From positions 1 to 60,772 of the forward strand of contig DATESN010000045.1 in NCBI GenBank assembly GCA_035270785.1: 60,772 bases of DNA, written 5' to 3'. Each line of letters begins with the position of its first letter. Positions within the stretch are counted from its first letter, which is position 1. This DNA comes from DATESN01 sp035270785 (GTDB lineage Bacteria > Bacillota > Clostridia > Lachnospirales > Lachnospiraceae). The position numbers and the translations under genes were made by a program. Positions 54,005 through 60,772 of the stretch are shown piece after piece. The notes under the pieces are model-generated. The model was not told the DNA's origin and ran no database searches. It saw only the letters and a list, made by a program, of their open reading frames with translations.

Positions 54005-55951
54005 TTATATAATACGTTTAAACTTCTTTTCCATTTCATATTTTGACATTGATACAATGGTCGGCCTTCCATGTGGACAATGGTATGGATTATCTAACTC
54101 CAACAATTGATCAATTAATTGGGAAGCTTCTTCTTTACTTAACGTGTTATTTCCTTTCACTGCCGCCTTACATGACATAGATGCTAACTTTTCTAAGATA
54201 ATATTAGGCGTTCCCTTTATGGGTCCTTCCATCATTTCATCAATCATTTCAATGAACAGTTGCTTTTCATTACAACCATATAAATCACTTGGAACTCCAC
54301 GTATGGTAAATTCGTTTCCACCGAATTCTTCAATTTCAAAACCAAGACTATGAATTTCTTCAAAATATTGCTTGAAAACAGTTTCTTCTTTACTGCTTAA
54401 GGTGACAACAATTGGTGGATTCAGTATTTGACTAGTTATTTTATTATTTTTTATTTTTTTTAATAACATTTCATATTTTACTTTTTCATGAGCAGCATGT
54501 TGATCTACAAATAAAACTTTATCTTGAAAGCCTATAATCCAATACGTATCAAATAACTGCCCCAATATCTTGTATTGGTCTCTCGCCTCTTTCGATAATA
54601 TTTTCTCTTCAAAAAGGTTCATTTGAACATGCTTTTCCACTAAAATATGATCTTTTGACTTAATAATATTTGCATGAATGTTGTCATTCTTAGGCATAGC
54701 TAATCCTTTATCATTCCCTAGTACTTTAGGATTGCTATTGAATTGAAAGAATTCTTGCATTTCTGATGTTCTTTCGCCATAATTGTTGGATTCCTCCACC
54801 ATATTAGAAATGATTCGATTTTGCTCAAAAGGCTCCGGTATCTTAATCTTTTCTGTTTTTTGCTTAGACTCTATATGTTGTGTCTGTAACTGTTTTGGGG
54901 TTTCTAACGATTCATCCCCATTCAGTTCATTTTTGCCAGTAAGTGTAACCTCTGGAATCCGTTCTTTTCTAGAAAATGTATCTTCTATACTTTTAATAAT
55001 AAACTCATAAACCTGGTTTTGATTTGAAAAACGAACATCCATCTTTGTTGGATGAACATTAACATCAACTTTTTCTGTATCCATAATAAAATGTAATACA
55101 CAAAAAGGATAATGATGTTGCATTAAAAAAGAGCTACATCCACTTTCAATGGCCTTCGCAATAATATCGCTTTTTATATATCTAGAATTAATAAAATAGT
55201 TCTCATAATTTCTGTTTCCGCGAGTTACTGATTGATCTCCAATGAAACCGTATACTGTTATTCCATCACTTGTTGCATGTATCGGAATACTATTTTTTAC
55301 AACTTCTCGTCCATATATTCTATATATAACTTCTTTCAAATCACCATTTCCGGAAGTATGAAACTTAGTCTTCCCATTTACCACATATTTAAAAGAAATC
55401 TGAGGTTTAGACATCGCAATCTTTTCTACTAAGTCAGAGATATAACTTGTTTCTGTAGCTACTGTTTTCAAAAAGTTTCTTCGAACTGGAGTATTAAAGA
55501 AAAGGTTTCGAACAATCATCGTTGTTCCTTCTGGTGCACCAATTTCTTCTATTTCCATATCTTTTGTTCCCTCAATCAGTAATCTAATTCCTGTTAATTC
55601 ATTCTTTGTCTTAGTAATCATCTCCACTTTACCAACCGATGAAATACTAGATAGAGCCTCTCCTCGAAAACCCAAACTATTTACATTTGATAAATCATCC
55701 GCTGTTTTTATTTTACTAGTAGCATGCCTAAGAAAGGCCTTTGCAACTTGGTTTTTTTCGATTCCGCATCCATTATCGGTAACTCGAATAAATTCAATTC
55801 CGCCTTCATTTATTTCTACAGTGATTGCTTTCGCCAAAGAATCTATGGCATTTTCAATCAACTCTTTCACAACGCTAACAGGCCTTTCAACAACCTCTCC
55901 TGCTGCTATTTGATTAATAGTAGAACCATCTAAAACATTGATTTCATTCAT
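54005..55951 (-). CDS. mutL: DNA mismatch repair protein MutL
   Basis: MutL is the endonuclease partner of MutS. I start at 55951 (MNEINVLDGSTINQ) with GGTG upstream; four codons more are open and overlap mutS. The 648-aa protein has the N-terminal ATPase (ELIENAIDS, DNGCGI, GFRGEALSSI), a linker (about 350-450), and the C-terminal endonuclease motif DQHAAHEKVKYE, the metal-binding DQHA-x2-E-x4-E of MutL in bacteria lacking MutH. Confidence 0.95.
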   Translation of the reverse strand: MNEINVLDGSTINQIAAGEVVERPVSVVKELIENAIDSLAKAITVEINEGGIEFIRVTDNGCGIEKNQVAKAFLRHATSKIKTADDLSNVNSLGFRGEALSSISSVGKVEMITKTKNELTGIRLLIEGTKDMEIEEIGAPEGTTMIVRNLFFNTPVRRNFLKTVATETSYISDLVEKIAMSKPQISFKYVVNGKTKFHTSGNGDLKEVIYRIYGREVVKNSIPIHATSDGITVYGFIGDQSVTRGNRNYENYFINSRYIKSDIIAKAIESGCSSFLMQHHYPFCVLHFIMDTEKVDVNVHPTKMDVRFSNQNQVYEFIIKSIEDTFSRKERIPEVTLTGKNELNGDESLETPKQLQTQHIESKQKTEKIKIPEPFEQNRIISNMVEESNNYGERTSEMQEFFQFNSNPKVLGNDKGLAMPKNDNIHANIIKSKDHILVEKHVQMNLFEEKILSKEARDQYKILGQLFDTYWIIGFQDKVLFVDQHAAHEKVKYEMLLKKIKNNKITSQILNPPIVVTLSSKEETVFKQYFEEIHSLGFEIEEFGGNEFTIRGVPSDLYGCNEKQLFIEMIDEMMEGPIKGTPNIILEKLASMSCKAAVKGNNTLSKEEASQLIDQLLELDNPYHCPHGRPTIVSMSKYEMEKKFKRII

Positions 55952-55956
55952 ATATG

Positions 55957-58602
55957 TCACCATCTGTTCTTAAGTTTGTTTTGTAAACGATTTAATATAT
56001 TTAGGGCGTCAAGAGGTGTTAAATTTGAAACATCTAGTTCTTTTAATTCTCCAATCACATCTTCATCTTTCACAGTATCAAAAAGTGAAATTTGTTCTAA
56101 ATCTACTTCATCATACGTTTTTATTTTCTTCTTATCATTTTTCAAATCAACGGTGATACTTTGTATTTTTTCCGTAATATCATTATCACTAAGCTGTTTT
56201 ACTATTTCTTTGGCCCTATCAATTACAATATCTGGTACGCCTGCAAGTTTGGCAACCTGAATACCATAACTTTTATCCGCACCACCCTTTATAATCTTTC
56301 TTAAAAAGACAATGCTATCGCCCTTTTCTTTTACTGCAATACAATAATTGTTTACATTACTCATTTTTCCTTCTAATTCCGTCAATTCATGATAGTGGGT
56401 GGCAAACAGTGTTTTTGCACCAAGATATTTACGATTACTAATATGCTCAATCACAGCCCATGCAATACTAAGACCATCAAAGGTTGAAGTTCCTCTTCCT
56501 ATTTCATCTAAAATAAGAAGGCTGTCGGAAGTTGCATTTCTCAAAATATTTGCAACTTCATTCATTTCTACCATAAAGGTACTTTGTCCACTTGCCAAAT
56601 CATCTGACGCACCAACCCTAGTGAAAATACGATCCACTAATCCTATATTAGCAGAGTTAGCGGGAACAAAGCAACCCACTTGAGCCATAAGAACAATAAG
56701 TGCTGTTTGCCTCATATAAGTTGATTTTCCTGCCATATTAGGACCTGTAATAATAGAGATACAATTGTTTCCAGAATCAAGGTACGTATCATTTGCAATA
56801 AACATATCATTTTTTATCATTTTTTCAACAACTGGATGACGACCATCTTTTATATGAATAGTACCCTTCTCATTTAGGCTTGGTCTTATGTAGTGATTAC
56901 GCTCTGACACTAACGATAGGGAGCAAAAAACATCAAGTTTTGCAATTGCTTTGGCTGTCTTTTGAATTCGTTCTACTTCTAAGGCGATAGCGTCTCGAAT
57001 CTTGCAAAACATATCATATTCTAGAGTATATAACTTATCCTCTGCGTTTAATATCGTATCCTCTAGCTCTTTCAATTGAGGAGTGGTATACCTTTCTGCA
57101 TTGGCTAATGTTTGTTTTCTAATATAATCTTCCGGAACAAGGTTCTGATAAGAATTAGTTACCTCAAAATAATATCCAAATACTTTGTTGTATTTTATTT
57201 TAAGATTTTTAATTCCTGTTCTTTCCTTATCCTTTTGTTCAAGTTTTGCTAACCAATCTTTGCCTTCTGTTTTTGCCTTCCTTAGTTTATCAATATCTAC
57301 GTTAAAGCCATTTTTTATAATTCCACCGTCTCGTATGGTTATTGGTGCCTCTTCCACAATAGCATTTTCAATTAATTGATAAATATCGTCCAAGCCATCC
57401 ATGTTTTTATGGATGGCCGTCAATACTTCTTTTTGAAATTCTCCTAACACTGTTTTTATATGTGGAAGCATTTCTAATGAATGGTGAAGGGCCATTAAAT
57501 CCCTGGGATTTGCCGACTTATAACTGACTTTACCAATTAACCTTTCCAGATCATAAATGGGGTTTAAATATTCTCTGATTTCGTCTCTTTCCACCGCAGC
57601 ATTACTCAATTCTTCCACGGCGTCTAATCTTTGCTCAATTGCCAATCTATTTACCAATGGTTGCTCTAAATAACTTCTAAGAGTCCTTGCACCCATAGCT
57701 GTTTTCGTTTTATCTAATACCCATAACAAGGATCCGCGTTTTTGTTTTTCCCGTAGGGTCTCACACAATTCTAAATTCCGTCTTGTGGAGCTATCTAATA
57801 ACATATATTTACTAGTCAAATATGGATAAAGATGTGTGAAATGGGATAAGGATGTCTTTTGTGTATCATACAAATATGTTAATAAAGCTCCCGATGCTAC
57901 AACTCCTGAAGGAAAGTCTTCAACACCTAGCCCCGTAATATCATGAACCTTGAAATGCTTCATTAATAACTTTTTACAGGAATCTTCATCAAAATACCAG
58001 GGTTCTAAGGAATAGACCATAATCCCTAATCGCCCTTTTAAATCCTCTATATCCATCCCACTTACTAAAAATGAATCATTACATATGATTTCTTTTGGCA
58101 TATATTTGTAAATCTCATCTAATAACTTTTTACAATCTTCTACTTCTGTTAGATAATAATCGCCTGTTGTCACATCCGATATAGAAACACCTATTTTATT
58201 TGGTAAGTAAAATACACACATTAAATAATTATTTTTACTATCATCCAACGCTTGTGCGTTTTGATTGGTTCCCGGTGTTACAATCCGGACAACTTCTCTT
58301 TTAACAATTCCTTTTGCCGTCTTAGGATCTTCGACTTGTTCACAAATTGCAACCTTATAACCCTTTGATACTAATTTATTTAAGTAAGTATCGATGGCAT
58401 GATAAGGAATCCCACACATAGGTGCCCGTTCTTCTTGACCACAATTTTTACCGGTAAGTGTGATTTCTAATTCCTTAGATGCAACTAATGCATCATCAAA
58501 GAACATTTCATAAAAATCACCCAGTCGATAAAAAAGGATACAATCTTTATATTGTTTTTTTGTAATCATATATTGTTGCATCATTGGTGTTAATTCTGCC
58601 AC
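55957..58602 (-). CDS. mutS: DNA mismatch repair protein MutS
   Basis: I start at a GTG at 58602 (translated VAELTPMMQQY), 7 bases after AAGGAG. The 881-aa protein has the mismatch-reading Phe-x-Glu (GDFYEMF), MCGIPYHA, the clamp and core domains, and the ATPase with Walker A GPNMAGKSTYMRQ, DEIGRGTSTFDG and the HYHEL signature. It overlaps or adjoins mutL. Confidence 0.97.
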   Translation of the reverse strand: MAELTPMMQQYMITKKQYKDCILFYRLGDFYEMFFDDALVASKELEITLTGKNCGQEERAPMCGIPYHAIDTYLNKLVSKGYKVAICEQVEDPKTAKGIVKREVVRIVTPGTNQNAQALDDSKNNYLMCVFYLPNKIGVSISDVTTGDYYLTEVEDCKKLLDEIYKYMPKEIICNDSFLVSGMDIEDLKGRLGIMVYSLEPWYFDEDSCKKLLMKHFKVHDITGLGVEDFPSGVVASGALLTYLYDTQKTSLSHFTHLYPYLTSKYMLLDSSTRRNLELCETLREKQKRGSLLWVLDKTKTAMGARTLRSYLEQPLVNRLAIEQRLDAVEELSNAAVERDEIREYLNPIYDLERLIGKVSYKSANPRDLMALHHSLEMLPHIKTVLGEFQKEVLTAIHKNMDGLDDIYQLIENAIVEEAPITIRDGGIIKNGFNVDIDKLRKAKTEGKDWLAKLEQKDKERTGIKNLKIKYNKVFGYYFEVTNSYQNLVPEDYIRKQTLANAERYTTPQLKELEDTILNAEDKLYTLEYDMFCKIRDAIALEVERIQKTAKAIAKLDVFCSLSLVSERNHYIRPSLNEKGTIHIKDGRHPVVEKMIKNDMFIANDTYLDSGNNCISIITGPNMAGKSTYMRQTALIVLMAQVGCFVPANSANIGLVDRIFTRVGASDDLASGQSTFMVEMNEVANILRNATSDSLLILDEIGRGTSTFDGLSIAWAVIEHISNRKYLGAKTLFATHYHELTELEGKMSNVNNYCIAVKEKGDSIVFLRKIIKGGADKSYGIQVAKLAGVPDIVIDRAKEIVKQLSDNDITEKIQSITVDLKNDKKKIKTYDEVDLEQISLFDTVKDEDVIGELKELDVSNLTPLDALNILNRLQNKLKNRW

Positions 58603-58634
58603 GAAAATTCTCCTTATCACTAGGTTGAAATTTA

Positions 58635-60278
58635 TTACAAGCTTGCGGCTCTTGCTAAAGCTTCATCAATATGATCGCAAAAATTATCCAAACCTATTTT
58701 TTCATCAAGCCCTGACTTTTTCATGATATTTAATGGTTGCTCATTAACATGGGATAAAATTAAAGTTATTTTATGTTTTTTACAATTTTCCCATAGATGT
58801 TCCAGTCGACGCAAGGAAGTCGTATCAATGGAAGTCACTGTTCTCATACGAATAATTAAATTGCGACATTTTTCATTTGGGGTAATGCTTAATATTTTTT
58901 CTGAAGAAGCAAAAAACATGGGTCCACAAATTTCATATACTTGTGTGTCTTTTGGAACTTCTTTTAATTCAATACTATCAGATTCAGGATATTCCATCTC
59001 ATCCTCGATATATCTCCACCCCTCAACTGTAGTAACATCAGCCATACGTCTTATGAATAATATAGCTGCTATTAATAGTCCAACTCCAACTGCCGCCATT
59101 AAATCCACAAAAATGGCAATGCTTATAGTAACAAATAAAACGGCAATATCAGATTTGGGTGAGCTCTTAATGGTATAAAGTATTTCATCAAAATTAATCA
59201 TTTTAATAGATACTACAATTAATAATGCTGCTAAACAAGATAATGGAATATAACCAACCAATGGTATCATTAATAATAGCACTCCACAAATAACAATGCT
59301 ATGCACAATACCAACAACTTGGGATTTCCCTCCATTTTTAATAGAATTGGAACTTCTAGCTACGGCACCTGCCACAGGCACTGCACGGAATAAACCACAG
59401 AAGATATTTGCAATCCCTTGAGCGACTAATTCCATATTGGAATTATGTCTTTTCCCAATAATTCCATCCGTTACAACACAAGAAAGCAGCGACACAAGGG
59501 AAATCAATATGGCTAATGAAAAGGAAGGAACGAGAAGGTTTTCAATTAATTCAAAGCTAATGACCGGTCCAACAAATGGTGGAAATCTGGATGGTAATGT
59601 TCCATAAACACTACTCACTGTATTGACGGGAATTTGAAGTATATTCACTCCAAGTGTTACAATTATAATCATCACTAAGGAATTTGGGATTTTTTTTGTA
59701 ATCTTTGGAATCATTAATAATATAGCCAATGAAATAACGCTGATTAGAACACTCATCCAATTTATTGTATGATAAGAATGAAAGTAAACACCCCATTTAT
59801 CAGGAATGCTAATTGGCATCTTCACTATGGTCAATCCAAAAAATTCCTTGATTTGACTAGTGAAAATTCCTATGCCTATACCCACTGTAAATCCCGTTGT
59901 TATGGTTAATGGAATATATTTTAATAAGCTTCCAAACTGAAGAAAACCTAATATAACCAACATAATCCCAGCCATGATACTTGCAATGGCCAGACCATTC
60001 ATTCCATACTGGCTAATAATCTTACTAACAATCATCACAGTGGCTGCTGTAATTCCTCCAATCTGTACCCTACTTCCACTAAGCATGGATACAAAAAAGC
60101 CTCCAATGATAGCGCTATATAAACCGTTTTCTGGTCGTACACCAGATGCTATTGCTAACGCTATAGAAAGGGGTAGTGCTATTACAGCAACAAGAATTCC
60201 TGAATAAACATCTTTAACAAGTTTCTTTCTGTTATATTTTTTAAGACTATGAATGATAGTAGGTTCAAATTTATCCAT
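58635..60278 (-). CDS. SulP-family anion transporter with STAS domain
   Basis: The 547-aa membrane protein has about ten to twelve helices (starting near residue 25) with the SulP blocks ALPLSIALAIASGVRPENGLY and GxxxxAVPVAGAVARSSNSIKNGGKSQ (seen in parts), then a C-terminal STAS domain (about 445-547) with RTVTSIDTTSLRRLEHLW. It likely carries sulfate, bicarbonate or another anion. It sits between mutS and miaB, where these are usually close neighbours. Confidence 0.88.
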   Translation of the reverse strand: MDKFEPTIIHSLKKYNRKKLVKDVYSGILVAVIALPLSIALAIASGVRPENGLYSAIIGGFFVSMLSGSRVQIGGITAATVMIVSKIISQYGMNGLAIASIMAGIMLVILGFLQFGSLLKYIPLTITTGFTVGIGIGIFTSQIKEFFGLTIVKMPISIPDKWGVYFHSYHTINWMSVLISVISLAILLMIPKITKKIPNSLVMIIIVTLGVNILQIPVNTVSSVYGTLPSRFPPFVGPVISFELIENLLVPSFSLAILISLVSLLSCVVTDGIIGKRHNSNMELVAQGIANIFCGLFRAVPVAGAVARSSNSIKNGGKSQVVGIVHSIVICGVLLLMIPLVGYIPLSCLAALLIVVSIKMINFDEILYTIKSSPKSDIAVLFVTISIAIFVDLMAAVGVGLLIAAILFIRRMADVTTVEGWRYIEDEMEYPESDSIELKEVPKDTQVYEICGPMFFASSEKILSITPNEKCRNLIIRMRTVTSIDTTSLRRLEHLWENCKKHKITLILSHVNEQPLNIMKKSGLDEKIGLDNFCDHIDEALARAASL

Positions 60279-60316
60279 GGTATTCCTTTTCTGTCTGATT
60301 CTTTCAGTATGTTTTT

Positions 60317-60772
60317 CTAGATTTTACTTCCAATACAATAAAAACCTTTACATTCCTCGATTTTCACATTTACTATTTTTCCTATTAAACTTCTATCTCC
60401 CGGAAAATGTACCAATGTATTGTTTGATAATCTTCCTGTTACAAGGGTGTTGTCATGTTCATTTACATCTTCCACTAAGACAGTAAGTACTTGGCCTTGT
60501 AATCTTTTAATTCTTTCCCTAGAAGTTTCTTGCACTACTTTTAAAATTTTATCGAAACCAATTTTTACTGTCTCTTCTGAAATTTGATCTTCCATTGCAG
60601 CAGCAGGTGTCCCTGTCCTCTTTGAATAAACATAGGTAAAGGCGCTATCATATTGGACTTTTTTAACCACATCAATAGTCTCTTCTATATCTTCCTCTGT
60701 TTCCCCAGGAAAACCCACAATAATATCAGTCGTTAGGGAAATATCTGGTATAGTCTTTCTAATCTTTAATGC
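60317..60772 (-). CDS. miaB: tRNA methylthiotransferase MiaB, C-terminal part (cut by window)
   Basis: The frame is open to the right edge, so the N-terminus with the radical SAM cysteines lies outside. The visible 151 residues hold the end of the radical SAM barrel (TTDIIVGFPGETEED, FTYVYSKRTGTPAA) and a TRAM RNA-binding domain (VTGRLSNNTLVHFPG to the end). MiaB adds methylthio to i6A37 made by MiaA, whose gene lies downstream in the window. Confidence 0.93.
   Translation of the reverse strand, partial: ALKIRKTIPDISLTTDIIVGFPGETEEDIEETIDVVKKVQYDSAFTYVYSKRTGTPAAAMEDQISEETVKIGFDKILKVVQETSRERIKRLQGQVLTVLVEDVNEHDNTLVTGRLSNNTLVHFPGDRSLIGKIVNVKIEECKGFYCIGSKI

Overview
The window is AT-rich chromosomal DNA of a low-GC Gram-positive anaerobe. 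Gene content and order point to Clostridia, most likely the family Lachnospiraceae: a hisD-hisB-hisIE end of a histidine operon, the paired radical-SAM genes (TIGR03960/TIGR03936 type) followed by an RNase E/G gene, rplU-prp-rpmA with an N-terminally extended L27, and a combined mre-pbp2-min-rodA operon. No tRNA, rRNA or CRISPR array was recognised. Both ends cut genes: hisD at the left, miaB at the right. Region 1 (1-12.05 kb, all + strand) is housekeeping: histidine biosynthesis, radical SAM/RNase, a NUDIX hydrolase, ribosomal proteins L21 and L27 with the L27-processing protease, then obgE, yhbY, nadD, yqeK and rsfS. Region 2 (12.05-18.54 kb) is the most rearranged part. lexA (-) and an SOS-type, yneA-like LysM membrane protein (+) are divergent neighbours in Bacillus. 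Here about 5 kb lies between them: a decayed IS30-type transposase, a possible ABC-ATPase relic, a large orphan solute-binding lipoprotein, and a group II intron with its reverse transcriptase. A near-perfect LexA box sits inside the spacer of a consensus promoter for the yneA-like gene. Its leader carries five 12-bp tandem repeats and its terminator has a triplicated 5' arm. Region 3 (18.5-31.6 kb) is mixed accessory sequence: a cupin, a beta-lactamase-fold serine hydrolase, an HDOD protein followed by a half-length MreB-like protein, a CrtO-like membrane protein, a GNAT, a hemerythrin, an FAD/Rieske oxidoreductase, an alpha/beta hydrolase, a membrane protein, a tyrosine recombinase, a TtcA-like enzyme, an AI-2E-family permease, dtd and an SDR. 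Region 4 (31.7-35.2 kb, - strand) groups a Gx transporter, a NusG-domain-II protein, ApbE, a truncated FMN-binding-like protein and a cytidylate kinase-like protein. Region 5 (35.3-51.5 kb, - strand) is devoted mainly to cell envelope and division: rluD, lspA, aroB, sepF, a PLP-binding YggS protein, an HlyD-like protein, a small P-loop protein, a D-Ala-D-Ala carboxypeptidase, mgsA, rodA, minE, minD, minC, pbp2, mreD, mreC, a divergent mreB and radC. Region 6 (51.7-60.8 kb, - strand) carries a methionine gamma-lyase-like gene, miaA, mutL, mutS, a SulP transporter and miaB. The strongest leads are the split lexA/yneA locus with its SOS promoter, the HisF-like pseudoenzyme fused to HisIE, the half-actin next to the HDOD gene, the MreB with an altered second phosphate loop, and the truncated protein with two degenerate flavinylation-like motifs beside apbE.
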